Shown here: positions 26,797 through 36,429 of the stretch, in pieces
How the letters are laid out: each line of letters opens with the position of its first letter
How positions within the stretch are numbered: the first letter of the stretch is position 1
Assembly: GCF_015594925.2 (NCBI RefSeq)
Contig: NZ_CP087590.1
Coordinates: forward strand, 2,604,001-2,668,000
Direction: 5' to 3'
From: Vibrio sp. VB16
GTDB lineage: Bacteria; Pseudomonadota; Gammaproteobacteria; Enterobacterales; Vibrionaceae
Length of the DNA: 64,000 nt
Notes under the pieces: model-generated
The model's database searches: none
The model's input: only the letters and a program-made list of their open reading frames with translations
Told to the model about the DNA's origin: nothing
Position numbers and translations under genes: made by a program

Positions 26797-27465
26797 CTAA
26801 TTCACACTAACTCTAAGTGCAGCACTTATTGCAAATGGAGTTAAAGTCATTGAGCCAGCAAGCATCGCTGCCATTATAGCCAGTTGACCGTTATATGGCA
26901 TGCCTAAACTTGCTGCATCGATCGCTGACGTCGCAAATATCAATATAGGTATATAGAGCGGTAGGACAAGAAGACTCAGTAATACCCCCCCTTTTTGTAA
27001 CCCAACGGTTAATGCCACACCGATAGCGCCAATGAAGCTTAATGTCGGAGTCCCGACTAACAATGTCAGAACAACGGTTTGCCACGTGTAAAAGTCTAAT
27101 GATAACAACACAGCTAAAAGAGGACTTATCAATATCAATGGCAACCCCGTTAACAACCAGTGAGCAACCACTTTTGAGATGACCACGAGTTGTAAAGGAA
27201 TGGGCATAAGCATCATTTGTTCTAAAGAGCCGTCTTGAAAGTCGTCTCGGAACAATCTCTCTAAGGAGAGTAAAGCAGAGAGCAATGCGGCTACCCAGAT
27301 AATACCTGCGGCTATTCTCGCCAATAAATTTGGCTCAGGGCCAATACTTAGAGGAAACAGCGTAATGACGATAATAAAAAACCACAGTGGGTTAAAAATA
27401 TCGGCTTGACGACGGAAGGCAATCAGTAGCTCTCGGCGGACAATCATTAACATAGGTTGGATCAT
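26797..27465 (-). CDS. ccmB: Haem exporter ABC permease CcmB
   Basis: CcmB is the membrane subunit paired with CcmA; ATP use by CcmAB frees holo-CcmE. Six hydrophobic segments; RRELLIAFRRQADIFNPLWFF and FRDDFQDGSLEQMML match E. coli CcmB closely. The ATG at 27465 (222 residues) starts two bases after the ccmA stop; a start at 27507 would overlap ccmA by 41 bases without conservation. Confidence 0.93.
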   Translation of the reverse strand: MIQPMLMIVRRELLIAFRRQADIFNPLWFFIIVITLFPLSIGPEPNLLARIAAGIIWVAALLSALLSLERLFRDDFQDGSLEQMMLMPIPLQLVVISKVVAHWLLTGLPLILISPLLAVLLSLDFYTWQTVVLTLLVGTPTLSFIGAIGVALTVGLQKGGVLLSLLVLPLYIPILIFATSAIDAASLGMPYNGQLAIMAAMLAGSMTLTPFAISAALRVSVN

Positions 27466-27466
27466 A

Positions 27467-28084
27467 TTAATCACCCAACTTAATTTTGCGAAGTTTCGGT
27501 GAATCAATAAACATATCTTGGTGAGTCGTAAGCACCACTATTCCCCCTTCTTCGGCGTGCTTGAGAAACAAATTTTCCAATACTTTCACACCTTGTTTAT
27601 CAATGGCTGTAAGTGGTTCATCTAGAATCCACAAAACCTGCGTACTTAGCCATAACCTTGCTAGTGCTACTCTGCGTTGTTGACCTGCGGACAGTTGTGC
27701 GACAGGCACATCTTCTCTCCCTGCAAGGCCAACTTGAGCAAGTACAGACCAAATTTTGTCTCTATCAATTTCTGATTGATGAATCGATTGATAAAAAGAG
27801 AGATTTTCAAACCCGGTGAGCTCTCTTTTTACACCCGTCTGATGGCCTAAAAAAAGTAAATCTTGGTGGAAAAGATCTCGATTACTTACTGTGATGCTGT
27901 CGTTCCAACGAATTTCACCACCTTCACAGTCACCGAGACCTGCAATAATTCTCAGTAATGTCGTTTTCCCTGTGCCATTACGGCCTTCAATTTGAACAAT
28001 TTCGCCTTTGCCGATCTTGAACGACAGCCCTTCAAAAAGAACTCTTTCGTCACGAATAGCGGTAAGATTTGAGACTTCTAACAT
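27467..28084 (-). CDS. ccmA: Haem exporter ATP-binding protein CcmA
   Basis: ABC ATPase of 205 residues: Walker A GRNGTGKT (34-41), signature [14 protein letters not shown], Walker B LWILDEP followed by the switch histidine in TTHQD. It opens the ccmABCDEFGHI operon. The operon is likely transcribed from the 28085-28250 region. Confidence 0.95.
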   Translation of the reverse strand: MLEVSNLTAIRDERVLFEGLSFKIGKGEIVQIEGRNGTGKTTLLRIIAGLGDCEGGEIRWNDSITVSNRDLFHQDLLFLGHQTGVKRELTGFENLSFYQSIHQSEIDRDKIWSVLAQVGLAGREDVPVAQLSAGQQRRVALARLWLSTQVLWILDEPLTAIDKQGVKVLENLFLKHAEEGGIVVLTTHQDMFIDSPKLRKIKLGD

Positions 28085-28258
28085 GATTACTACTATTTAT
28101 AAATTTAACTGCCATATTAGCATAGGCTTTATCACCCTACGTAGGGCATAAATAACAAGAAACTGACTTTTTTCAATTTGACGACTCAGTACCGTCACAT
28201 AATGACAAAATTCTTTATACAACCCACTATTTTTTCGATCTATTAATCAGTAAGACAC
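28085..28258. other. Upstream region of the ccm operon with a 12-base palindrome
   Basis: The interval should hold the ccmA promoter. CCCTACGTAGGG (28135-28146) is a perfect 12-base palindrome about 50 bases before the ccmA start. I see no good FNR box, although ccm genes respond to oxygen in several species. Confidence 0.5.
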
Positions 28259-28293
28259 AAAAAAAAGAGAAGCAGAAACGCTTCTCTTTTTTA
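28259..28293. terminator. Terminator of the chemotaxis operon
   Basis: AAAAAGAGAAGC and GCTTCTCTTTTT pair around AGAAAC. It follows the DUF2802 gene and can act in both directions. Confidence 0.9.
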
Positions 28294-28335
28294 CTTTACA
28301 AAACACAAACTCCGTTCCATCTATTTATGGCTTTA

Positions 28336-28797
28336 CTATTTCTTATTACTCGGCCTCATAGGGGGAACTTTTTCCTTTCCAGAAATCTTGTTTTGTAATG
28401 CCATCATCAACTCCGCTTCTGCTTTGGGCAATTCGCACTCTTCGATCAATTCATCTACACCAGCGCCGAGTTCTACCATTTTACTTGCTCTAGAATACAA
28501 ACGGCTATCAGAGTCAACATGCTCTAATTCTGTAATTCTTTCCGACAAATGTAGAATTAGCTCTTGTTGTTCCGATACCTTTTGACCCAGACCAATCACA
28601 ACAGAGCGAACCTCAAGCAATTGATTATTCGCTTTTGTGATCTCTTTTTCTAGATTTCTGGCGGCCTGTCTATGGTGCTCGAGGCTTCCTCGCATTTGCT
28701 TGCCATTACGCAGCAAAATAACACCAAGAATAAGAGCCAAAAACAGACTCCCACCTATCAGTGCATACAGCGTCATTGAATCGAACTGTTCAATCAT
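28336..28797 (-). CDS. DUF2802 membrane-anchored protein at the end of the che operon
   Basis: A 153-residue protein with an N-terminal membrane helix (about 8-26), a long coiled coil (about 33-85, LEHHRQAARNLEKEITKANNQ and on), and a C-terminal helix-turn-helix-like segment (ELGAGVDELIEECELPKAEAELM). I recognise the DUF2802 family; its role in chemotaxis is undetermined. The ATG at 28797 overlaps the cheW stop (TAATG), so it is a coupled member of the operon and probably acts near the array or flagellar pole. Confidence 0.8.
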   Translation of the reverse strand: MIEQFDSMTLYALIGGSLFLALILGVILLRNGKQMRGSLEHHRQAARNLEKEITKANNQLLEVRSVVIGLGQKVSEQQELILHLSERITELEHVDSDSRLYSRASKMVELGAGVDELIEECELPKAEAELMMALQNKISGKEKVPPMRPSNKK

Positions 28798-29291
28798 TAC
28801 AGATGTGCCATCTCGTTCCATTCATCATCTGAAAGAAGCTTGTTAAGGTCGACCAAAATTAATAATTTACCTTCACGATTACTTACGCCTTGGATAAACT
28901 TGGCGCTTTCATCAGTACCAACACTCGGTGTGGTATCGATCTCAGATGAGCGTAAGTAAACTACCTCAGCAACGCTGTCTACCAGGATACCGATAACTTG
29001 ACGTTCTGATTCAATCACGATGATACGAGTATTATCAGAGATCTCACCCTGCATCAAACCAAATCGTGAACGCGTATCGATAACCGTAACGACGTTGCCA
29101 CGCAGATTAATGATACCCAAGACATAGTCGGGTGCGCCCGGTACTGGAGCAATTTCAGAATAGCGAAGTACTTCTCTAACCTGCATTACATTAATGCCAT
29201 AAGTTTCTTCTTCGAGCTGGAAAGTTACCCATTGAAGCACTTCGTCACTTGCTTGATCTTTTTTTAAATCTACTTCATTCACTTGAGACAT
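28797..29291 (-). CDS. cheW: Chemotaxis coupling protein CheW
   Basis: CheW links chemoreceptors to the kinase CheA in hexagonal arrays. The 164-residue protein is a single CheW domain: LQWVTFQLEEETYGINVMQVREVLR, then PDYVLGIINLRGNVVTVIDTR and the receptor/CheA-contacting loops. It lies between parP and the DUF2802 gene. Confidence 0.95.
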   Translation of the reverse strand: MSQVNEVDLKKDQASDEVLQWVTFQLEEETYGINVMQVREVLRYSEIAPVPGAPDYVLGIINLRGNVVTVIDTRSRFGLMQGEISDNTRIIVIESERQVIGILVDSVAEVVYLRSSEIDTTPSVGTDESAKFIQGVSNREGKLLILVDLNKLLSDDEWNEMAHL

Positions 29292-29329
29292 GTCTTATCC
29301 TCTTTGTGTCGCTATCGACAAACCTTTTA

Positions 29330-30349
29330 TCAACTATTTAAAGACTTTACGTCTAGTCCAGCAGTTATCATTGTTATCATTGCCTCGACGTGAATCAAAG
29401 CACACATTTTTTCTTTGACCATACCTGCAAGCCAAGGCCTTTTGCCTGCTTGCTCTCGCCAACGTACACTCCGTACATTAAGCGATTCGGTGCCCTTCAG
29501 TTCGCTTGCTGCTAAGCCCCAACTACTGTCACCTAGCATTACAATATATTGATAAGCCTCTTTATGGGACTCATCTTTTAACTTGTCAGCCATTACCCAT
29601 TTTGCTGTATCGACAACATCATATTGATTGTCTTTATTGGTTTGAAGACCCAGATACCAATTCGGTCGACCTATCAGGTGGCTCATCTCCGTCGTTTTGT
29701 GAATACCGCCTAATTCATCTAAAGGAACCGCAAAAAGTACGCCATTCACATCAAAATAGAGTACTTGAAAATCAACACTTCTTTCCGTACTTTTCCAGTC
29801 ATCAAACACGGATGGAGAATACGCAGTTTCAATTTCCGATTCAACGTCAACAGCTTGGTCTATTTCCTGCTCTACATAAACTTCAGGTTCTTCAACAACG
29901 GCTTCAAAAACAGGATTCACCTGGGTCTCTACTGCCCATTCCTGAACCTCTTCAACCTCTTGCATGGGAGCAACAAGTACGTCATCTTCTACTTGATTGA
30001 TGCTGACCGTATTCTGTTCAATTAAGCTGACAATCTCTGGTTCGGCGACAAGATCCGTCCTCTCCATTTTATCAAGAAGCTTTTGAACGTCTTCTAAATC
30101 TGGAACCTCAAACTCATTGTATCCCAATGTCGTATAGGATGACTCATGATCTGTTTGCGGTTGAAGCGCGAGTGACGGTTCTTGACTCTGCTCATTTAAT
30201 TCGGAAATGAGGGCGGAGTCAACCGCCACTAAAGGTGTTGATTCAATACTTGGGGTATCTGCAAAATCCCACTCTTCATCAAGAAGTGCCGTGAAATATT
30301 CATCTAGTGCCTCAGCACCCGTCAGTTTATGTGCTTGTTTACTGATCAT
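29330..30349 (-). CDS. parP: Polar chemotaxis array anchor ParP
   Basis: ParP contains a degenerate C-terminal CheW-like domain (AIF domain, about 190-339: LYFDVNGVLFAVPLDELGGI) that binds CheA and receptors, and an acidic N-terminal region (1-185) that binds ParC. In vibrios it keeps CheA arrays at the old pole. Length 339. The N-terminus is rich in Glu/Val repeats typical of flexible linkers. It starts 11 bases inside parC, so the two are translationally coupled. The family assignment rests on the domain plus position between parC and cheW. Confidence 0.9.
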   Translation of the reverse strand: MISKQAHKLTGAEALDEYFTALLDEEWDFADTPSIESTPLVAVDSALISELNEQSQEPSLALQPQTDHESSYTTLGYNEFEVPDLEDVQKLLDKMERTDLVAEPEIVSLIEQNTVSINQVEDDVLVAPMQEVEEVQEWAVETQVNPVFEAVVEEPEVYVEQEIDQAVDVESEIETAYSPSVFDDWKSTERSVDFQVLYFDVNGVLFAVPLDELGGIHKTTEMSHLIGRPNWYLGLQTNKDNQYDVVDTAKWVMADKLKDESHKEAYQYIVMLGDSSWGLAASELKGTESLNVRSVRWREQAGKRPWLAGMVKEKMCALIHVEAMITMITAGLDVKSLNS

Positions 30350-31118
30350 CTAACGCTAACCTCTCTAGGTAGATCAACAGTTGCTTGTATGCAAATACAC
30401 CCCGGCTGCCTTCCGCGAAATGAGAAGCTGGCAAACGTTTTAAACTTGCGTCTCTAAACTTCGTATCAATAGGTACTGCGGAACTCCACACGTGATCAGG
30501 ATAGTCTTTTTTAAGCTGATTCAACGTCGTTAGTGATGCTCTAGTTCGCTTGTCATACATAGTCGGCACAATCGTTGTTTTAAACGCTCTGTTACGTGAC
30601 TTTTGCATAATGGTTAACGTGCGAACCATGCGTTCCAACCCTTTCATCGCGAGAAATTCGGTTTGCACAGGGATAAGGATACGATCACTTGCGGCTAACG
30701 CATTGACCATCATCACACCCAGTATAGGCGGGCAATCAATAAGCACGTAATCATAATCACCATGTAAGGCGAGTAAAGCGCGCTTAAGGATCAATCCCAT
30801 ACCACTTCGATTACCCATCACTCGATCAAGGGTCGCGAGTGACATGTGAGCGGGAATGATATCAATATTGTCTACATCAGAAGCCAATATTAGTGGCCTA
30901 ACTGATTCTTTATTTATTTCCGACAACTGAAATAGATCGAATAAACTTTTCGCTACAGTATCTGAATCGTATCCAAGATAGGTTGTTAAGGAGCCATGTG
31001 GATCGGTATCCACTAGCAGTACTCGCTTATCTTTCTTCGCGAGTAAGCCAGCAAGAGTGATGGTCGTTGTCGTTTTACCTACGCCACCTTTTTGGTTTGC
31101 GACACTCCAGACAATCAT
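30339..31118 (-). CDS. parC: ParA-like ATPase ParC, localises chemotaxis arrays to the pole
   Basis: A 259-residue MinD/ParA ATPase with the deviant Walker A KGGVGKTT at 10-17 and DTDPHGS as the following signature. Vibrio ParC follows a polar HubP anchor and recruits ParP/CheA arrays. It is not a chromosome partition ParA: there is no parB or parS, and it lies within the che operon between cheB and parP. Confidence 0.92.
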   Translation of the reverse strand: MIVWSVANQKGGVGKTTTTITLAGLLAKKDKRVLLVDTDPHGSLTTYLGYDSDTVAKSLFDLFQLSEINKESVRPLILASDVDNIDIIPAHMSLATLDRVMGNRSGMGLILKRALLALHGDYDYVLIDCPPILGVMMVNALAASDRILIPVQTEFLAMKGLERMVRTLTIMQKSRNRAFKTTIVPTMYDKRTRASLTTLNQLKKDYPDHVWSSAVPIDTKFRDASLKRLPASHFAEGSRGVFAYKQLLIYLERLALDDQ

Positions 31119-31126
31119 ACGGCCCC

Positions 31127-32266
31127 CTATGCTAGGCCGACTTCGACAAGCATACGCTCAGCGATACGATCTAATGGTAAGTCTTCGGTTGAGATAGCCG
31201 CTTTAGCAACTGCTTGCGGCATGCCGTAAACCACACAGCTATCTTCATCTTGAGCCCATATCGTTGCACCCGCTGTTTTCAACATTCGTGCACCTTCTCG
31301 ACCGTCTGCGCCCATACCTGTTAATATCATTGATAGCACTTTATCGCTATAAACCTTAGCGGCGGAACCAAATGTAACATCAACGCAAGGTTTATAATTC
31401 ATCCTATCACCACCGTCTACGATGCGTAATTTGGCCATACCTGGTCGACCTTCAATCATCATCTGCATACCACCGGGAGCCAAATAAGCAACACCTGGAC
31501 GCAATACGTCACCATCCGCTGCTTCTTTGACTTCAATGTGGCAAAGGGTATTTAAACGACTCGCAAAGGCGGCCGTAAAAGTGGCGGGCATATGTTGAAC
31601 GAGGACAATGGGATGCGGATAATTTTTTGGTAATTTAGTCAATATTTTTTGCAATGCAACCGGACCACCTGTTGACGTACCAATAGCCGTCAATTGATAC
31701 TTCTTACCACTCGCGCGAAATTTCCCCGCAAGCTTTCTGTCCGCTACTGGCGCGCGATTTGCCCCCGTAGCTAATGTAGCGCTCGTTGTTCCAGCCACCG
31801 CTGGCCTACGTAACCCAGAACTAGTGGGTGTTGTGGTAGGGGTTGTTGCTCTGCGGCGAACCTGCATTTTCTTACGGGCAATCTCAACCACTCTTTGCTG
31901 TAACAGCTGAGTTGCTTCATCTCGATTACGCGCAATATCTTCAAATTTTTTCGGTAAGAAATCCAATGCACCTGCATCAAGGGCATCAAGCGTCGCACGC
32001 GCACCGTCATGTGTTAATGAAGAGAACATTAAGATAGGCGTCGGATTTACCTTCATGATTTCACGTACCGCTGTAATGCCATCCATAATAGGCATTTCGA
32101 TATCCATCGTAATCACATCGGGTTTAACTTGAGCGACTTTTTCTATCGCTTCCTTACCGTTCGTTGCGACATCAACTACCTCTAGACGTGGGTCAGCATT
32201 AATGATCTCACTCACTCTCCGGCGAAAAAAACTTGAATCGTCAACAACTAATACTTTTACAGCCAT
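31127..32266 (-). CDS. cheB: Chemotaxis methylesterase/glutamine deamidase CheB
   Basis: CheB removes methyl groups from receptors for adaptation. N-terminal receiver domain with phospho-acceptor D55 (ITMDIEMP). A threonine-, alanine- and arginine-rich linker (about 133-185) joins the methylesterase domain, where the catalytic serine is in GTSTGGP, the histidine in VQHMPATF and the aspartate in GMGADG. Length 379. Its usual partner cheR is not beside it. Confidence 0.95.
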   Translation of the reverse strand: MAVKVLVVDDSSFFRRRVSEIINADPRLEVVDVATNGKEAIEKVAQVKPDVITMDIEMPIMDGITAVREIMKVNPTPILMFSSLTHDGARATLDALDAGALDFLPKKFEDIARNRDEATQLLQQRVVEIARKKMQVRRRATTPTTTPTSSGLRRPAVAGTTSATLATGANRAPVADRKLAGKFRASGKKYQLTAIGTSTGGPVALQKILTKLPKNYPHPIVLVQHMPATFTAAFASRLNTLCHIEVKEAADGDVLRPGVAYLAPGGMQMMIEGRPGMAKLRIVDGGDRMNYKPCVDVTFGSAAKVYSDKVLSMILTGMGADGREGARMLKTAGATIWAQDEDSCVVYGMPQAVAKAAISTEDLPLDRIAERMLVEVGLA

Positions 32267-32276
32267 ATCATCCTTC

Positions 32277-34502
32277 TTACATACGCGAACGCATCGCGTA
32301 CTGCTTCAATAGGTTAGGTACATCCAGTATCAGTGCGATATGTCCATCACTGGTAATCGTCGCACCGGCCATGCCAGGTGTGCCTTGCAATAGCTTATCT
32401 AATGGTTTGATGACCACTTCTTCTTGACCAATCAAATTATCCACAACGAAACCAACTCGTTGGCTGCCCAATTGAACGATAACAACATGTCCGTGACCTT
32501 CACGTTGATCGACAGAGCCCGCTTTTGGAACCAGCCAGTTTTGCAAGTAGAACAGTGGAATCGACTTCTCTCGAACGATAATCGTTAACTGACCATCGAC
32601 AACGTTAGTCTTACTTAAATCTAAGTTAAATATCTCATTAACGCTGGCGAGTGGTAACGCAAATGGCTGATCACAAACACCAACCATAAGCGTTGGCAAA
32701 ATAGCGAGTGTTAGTGGTACCTTGATGGTTATCTTGGTCCCTTTCCCTAATTCAGAGTCAACATCCACAGAACCATTCAAAGTATTGATAGCGGTTTTAA
32801 CCACATCCATGCCAACACCACGACCTGAGATATCTGAAATTTTTTCTTTTGAAGAAAATCCTGGGGCAAAAATGAGATTGAAGCACTCTTTATCGGTTAA
32901 ACGAGAAGCCGCTTCGGTATCCATCAATCCACGATTAACCGCAATGTCTCGAAGCTTATTAGGGTCCATACCACCGCCATCATCAACGATAGCAAGCTCA
33001 ATATGATCACCTTCTTGAGAGGCAGATAGAATAACTTTACCGGTTCTGGACTTACCCGACTTTTCACGATCATCTGGCATTTCAATTCCGTGGTCTACGG
33101 AATTTCGAACCAAGTGAATAAGTGGATCGGCCAACGCTTCTACTAGATTCTTATCCAGATCCGTGTCTTCGCCACGCATTTCAAGCACAATATCTTTGTT
33201 TAGTGTTCGAGCCAAATCACGTACAACACGAGGGAATCGGCCAAATACCTTTTTAATAGGTTGCATGCGCGTTTTCATTACCGCGCCTTGAAGATCAGCA
33301 GTAACAATATCTAAGTTCGCGACCGCTTTAGACATCTCTTCATCATTGCGGCTTAGCCCGAGGCTCACCAATCGATTTCGAACCAATACCAGTTCACCCA
33401 CCATATTCATTATGATATCTAGCGTCGAGGTATCAACACGAACCGTTGCTTCCGCTTGCGGCTTTTGAGCTGCTGGTTTATTTACTTTCGGGGCTGATTT
33501 TTCCGCAGCAACGGGTTTTGCCGTCTCACTTGGTTTAGCCGGAGTTTTGGGTGCGACGGCTTTTAGTGTAACAGCAGGTTTAGTAGTAGGAGTAGGTTTC
33601 GCTTGCGCTACGGGTGCCTGCACATTTGCAGATTTCGTGGCAGCGTCTAACTCTTCAGGAGAAGGGCCTTTACCTGCACCGTGTAACTGGTCGAGGAGCT
33701 TTTCAAACTCGACGTCAGACATGACATCTTCTTCAATGGAAGAGCTGCTTATTGCTGGCGATGCTGGTGTCGGTGTTGCTGCGATGCTGCTTGTTGGAGC
33801 ACTTCCCTTACCGTGTAATTCATCAAGGAGTTTTTCGAATTCATCATCTGTTATATCACCAGTCTCAGGAATAGAGGTAGGCGTTATTGGTGCTTCTACC
33901 GCGACTGGTTTACTCGTGCTCGCACTGGGGGCTGTACCTTTACCATGTAACTCATCAAGGAGTTTCTCAAATTCATCTTGAGAAATATCATCTAGGGAGC
34001 CGTTGGAGCTATTTTCAACGAAGTTACTTTCGATAACGGGTTCTGATGCAACTTCAACAACAACCTCTTCAACAACCTCTTCAACAACCTCTATTGTGAC
34101 TTCGTCCGCGCTAGCAGGCTTACTCAAACGATGAAGCTGAGCAATTATTGCAGGATCTGCAGGTATCAAGGCTTCGCCGTTTTGCACAGAAACAAACATG
34201 ACGTTTACGGCGTCAAGCGACTGTAAAATCGTATCCATCAACTCTGCGGTGACAGAACGTTGACCATTTCTTAAAATATCAAAAACGTTTTCTGCACCGT
34301 GACACGCATCGACAAGTTCTGTTAATGAGAGGAAACCAGCCCCACCTTTTACGGTATGGAAGCCGCGGAAAATGGCATTTAACAGTTCTTTATCGTTGGG
34401 GTTATTCTCAAGTTCAATCAACTGCTCTGAAAGCAGTTCAAGTATCTCACCCGCTTCTACTAAAAAATCCTGTAGAATTTCTTCGTCTAATTCATAGCTC
34501 AT
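32277..34502 (-). CDS. cheA: Chemotaxis histidine kinase CheA
   Basis: CheA phosphorylates CheY and CheB. P1 HPt domain with H49 ([10 protein letters not shown]); a long linker (about 130-352); P3 dimerisation; P4 ATPase ([22 protein letters not shown]); P5 CheW-like domain. Length 741. The linker has three copies of an acidic helix motif close to [14 protein letters not shown] at 171-189, 215-233 and 258-279, followed by an Ala/Pro/Lys-rich stretch. In vibrios the linker (LID) contacts ParP. The repeats may be the ParP or CheY contact. Confidence 0.96.
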   Translation of the reverse strand: MSYELDEEILQDFLVEAGEILELLSEQLIELENNPNDKELLNAIFRGFHTVKGGAGFLSLTELVDACHGAENVFDILRNGQRSVTAELMDTILQSLDAVNVMFVSVQNGEALIPADPAIIAQLHRLSKPASADEVTIEVVEEVVEEVVVEVASEPVIESNFVENSSNGSLDDISQDEFEKLLDELHGKGTAPSASTSKPVAVEAPITPTSIPETGDITDDEFEKLLDELHGKGSAPTSSIAATPTPASPAISSSSIEEDVMSDVEFEKLLDQLHGAGKGPSPEELDAATKSANVQAPVAQAKPTPTTKPAVTLKAVAPKTPAKPSETAKPVAAEKSAPKVNKPAAQKPQAEATVRVDTSTLDIIMNMVGELVLVRNRLVSLGLSRNDEEMSKAVANLDIVTADLQGAVMKTRMQPIKKVFGRFPRVVRDLARTLNKDIVLEMRGEDTDLDKNLVEALADPLIHLVRNSVDHGIEMPDDREKSGKSRTGKVILSASQEGDHIELAIVDDGGGMDPNKLRDIAVNRGLMDTEAASRLTDKECFNLIFAPGFSSKEKISDISGRGVGMDVVKTAINTLNGSVDVDSELGKGTKITIKVPLTLAILPTLMVGVCDQPFALPLASVNEIFNLDLSKTNVVDGQLTIIVREKSIPLFYLQNWLVPKAGSVDQREGHGHVVIVQLGSQRVGFVVDNLIGQEEVVIKPLDKLLQGTPGMAGATITSDGHIALILDVPNLLKQYAMRSRM

Positions 34503-34511
34503 AGTTTACCC

Positions 34512-35231
34512 TTAGAATCCAAGACTCGACAATAGGTCGTCGACATCGTCCTGAGATGAAACCGCATCTTCCCTTTCATGAGGATTTAGTATTGGTCCTT
34601 CTGCATTGGTAGATGCTTTCTTAGTAACGCCAGGCTCTTCATCGATTTCTTCTACCCCAAATACGGTTAAAATATCGACTAATCCTTCTTCAACCTCACG
34701 AACCAGCGTTATTACGCGCTTTATTATTTGTCCCGTAAGATCTTGAAAATCTTGTGCCATCAAAATTTCAGTTAATTGACTGCGAAGCTCTGTGCTATCG
34801 CCCTCGATTTGACTGAGTAAATCATCAATGTGTAAGCAAAGTGATTTAAATTCCGATAGTTCAATCCGGCCTTTCATCAGTTCATTCCATGTTGGCCTGA
34901 CTTCAAGCAAGCTTTCATGAAGTTTATCTGCAATCGGTAGAGAACGTTCAACGGCATCCATTGTTTTATTGGCTGCGAGTTCGGTCTTCGTAATGACATA
35001 TTCTAGCCTGTCACGTGCGTCCGGTATCTCTTCAGTTGCTATGACACTCATTCTTGGATCAAACTTAAACTGATCAAGTGCATCGTGAAGGTCACGGGCC
35101 AGAGAGCCAACCTCATTGACAATGGGGTTATCTCTACTTTTTAATATCGACAATACGATATCGTTAGCATCTTCTTGCTTACCAACTTCAAGTAGAGCAA
35201 CGAGTTGTTGTGCTTGTTCTAATGAAATCAT
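34512..35231 (-). CDS. cheZ: CheY-P phosphatase CheZ
   Basis: CheZ ends the signal by dephosphorylating CheY-P. Long helical hairpin protein of 239 residues. QDFQDLTGQ at 160-168 gives catalytic D164 and Q168 (D143/Q147 of E. coli). The C-terminal DVDDLLSSLGF is the CheY-binding helix. It lies between cheY and cheA. Confidence 0.95.
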   Translation of the reverse strand: MISLEQAQQLVALLEVGKQEDANDIVLSILKSRDNPIVNEVGSLARDLHDALDQFKFDPRMSVIATEEIPDARDRLEYVITKTELAANKTMDAVERSLPIADKLHESLLEVRPTWNELMKGRIELSEFKSLCLHIDDLLSQIEGDSTELRSQLTEILMAQDFQDLTGQIIKRVITLVREVEEGLVDILTVFGVEEIDEEPGVTKKASTNAEGPILNPHEREDAVSSQDDVDDLLSSLGF

Positions 35232-35282
35232 AGTGAAAGTCCTTTCTACGCGATTTATTATTGGTTATTTGCGTATAACGAC

Positions 35283-35663
35283 TTATAAACGCTCAAAGAT
35301 TTTATCTAGCTTCTCTTTTAGAGTAGCGGCAGTAAATGGCTTAACAATGTAACCATTTACACCTGCTTGAGCAGCTTCAATAATCTGTTCGCGTTTCGCT
35401 TCTGCAGTGATCATCAAAACGGGTAAATGTTTGAGTCCCGCATCAGCTCGAATATTCTTAAGCAGATCGATACCTTGCATGCCTGGCATATTCCAATCAG
35501 TCACCACAAAGTCAAACTCACCTTTTTTCAGCATTGGTAGCGCGGTCAAACCATCATCGGCTTCTTGGGTATTATTGAAACCCAAATCACGTAAAAGGTT
35601 TTTAACTATACGGCGCATTGTTGAAAAATCATCAACAATCAGGATCTTCATGTTTTTATTCAA
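35283..35663 (-). CDS. cheY: Chemotaxis response regulator CheY, probable TTG start
   Basis: CheY-P binds the FliM/FliN switch and reverses the motor. Single receiver domain: D11/D12 acid pocket, phospho-acceptor D56 ([11 protein letters not shown]), MITAEA with the switch threonine, and IVKPF lysine. [17 protein letters not shown] matches the motor CheY rather than other receivers. Three starts are possible: GTG 35675, TTG 35663, ATG 35651. GGAGG lies exactly five bases before TTG and overlaps the GTG, so I favour TTG (126 residues). Confidence 0.93.
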   Translation of the reverse strand: MNKNMKILIVDDFSTMRRIVKNLLRDLGFNNTQEADDGLTALPMLKKGEFDFVVTDWNMPGMQGIDLLKNIRADAGLKHLPVLMITAEAKREQIIEAAQAGVNGYIVKPFTAATLKEKLDKIFERL

Positions 35664-35694
35664 AATTACCTCCACTGAGGTTCAATTCAGTGTA

Positions 35695-36429
35695 TTAGTC
35701 TTCTCGTGTCCACTCGCTTAATTTGGCGCGTAAACGTTGCATCGATTGGCTATGTATTTGACTGACGCGAGATTCGCTGACACCCAGTACTTCTCCAATT
35801 TCTTTTAGGTTTAGTTCTTCATCATAATAAAGAGAAAGAACCAATGCTTCTCTTTCGGGTAATGTTTTGATCGATTCGATCAAAGCATTACGAAAATGCT
35901 CGTCGGCAACACCTTGAAACGGTGTATTCGAGTAAGAATCTTCATGAGTAGAGATAACGTCTTCTGAAACACCTAAATCCTCTATACCTACTAAGCGCGA
36001 ACAACTTATGTCTGATAGAGCGGAATGATATTGCTCTATCGTCATGTTTAAGTGCTTAGCAATTTCTATATCGGCAGGGTCTCGAGAAAGTTGAGCCTCT
36101 AATTCATTTATTGCTTGGCTAATCGTTCGATTATTTCGATGGACCGAACGAGGGACCCAATCTCCTTTGCGTACTTCATCTAGCATAGAGCCACGAATTC
36201 GTATTCCGGCGTAGGTTTCGAAACTTGCACCTTTTGAATTATCGTAGTTTTGCTGAGCTTCTAGAAGGCCAATCATTCCTGCTTGAATTAAGTCGTCAAC
36301 CTGAACACTAGGTGGTAGACGTCCCATAAGGTGGTGCGCGATACGTTTGACCAAATTCGAGTACTTCTCCAAAAATGATTTTTGGCTATCTACATTTGCA
36401 TATTGGTCATAGGTTAGCGCCTTATTCAC
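35695..36429 (-). CDS. fliA: Flagellar sigma factor sigma-28 (FliA)
   Basis: FliA directs late flagellar genes such as flagellins and motor proteins. Region 2 (DDLIQAGMIGLLEAQQNYD, FETYAGIRIRGSMLDEVRKGDWVPRS) and region 4 (LNLKEIGEVLGVSESRVSQIHSQ) are clear. Length 244. It starts with GTG and overlaps flhG by eight bases. The anti-sigma FlgM is not in the window. Confidence 0.96.
   Translation of the reverse strand: MNKALTYDQYANVDSQKSFLEKYSNLVKRIAHHLMGRLPPSVQVDDLIQAGMIGLLEAQQNYDNSKGASFETYAGIRIRGSMLDEVRKGDWVPRSVHRNNRTISQAINELEAQLSRDPADIEIAKHLNMTIEQYHSALSDISCSRLVGIEDLGVSEDVISTHEDSYSNTPFQGVADEHFRNALIESIKTLPEREALVLSLYYDEELNLKEIGEVLGVSESRVSQIHSQSMQRLRAKLSEWTRED

Noticed and set aside
30339..31118. 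Chromosome or plasmid partition parA
   Set aside because: No parB or parS, and it lies inside the che operon next to a CheW-like partner, which identifies ParC.
33547..33981. Open frame of 144 codons on the + strand opposite cheA
   Set aside because: It mirrors the repeated, Pro/Ala-rich linker of CheA, which keeps the reverse frame open. No family likeness or ribosome binding site.
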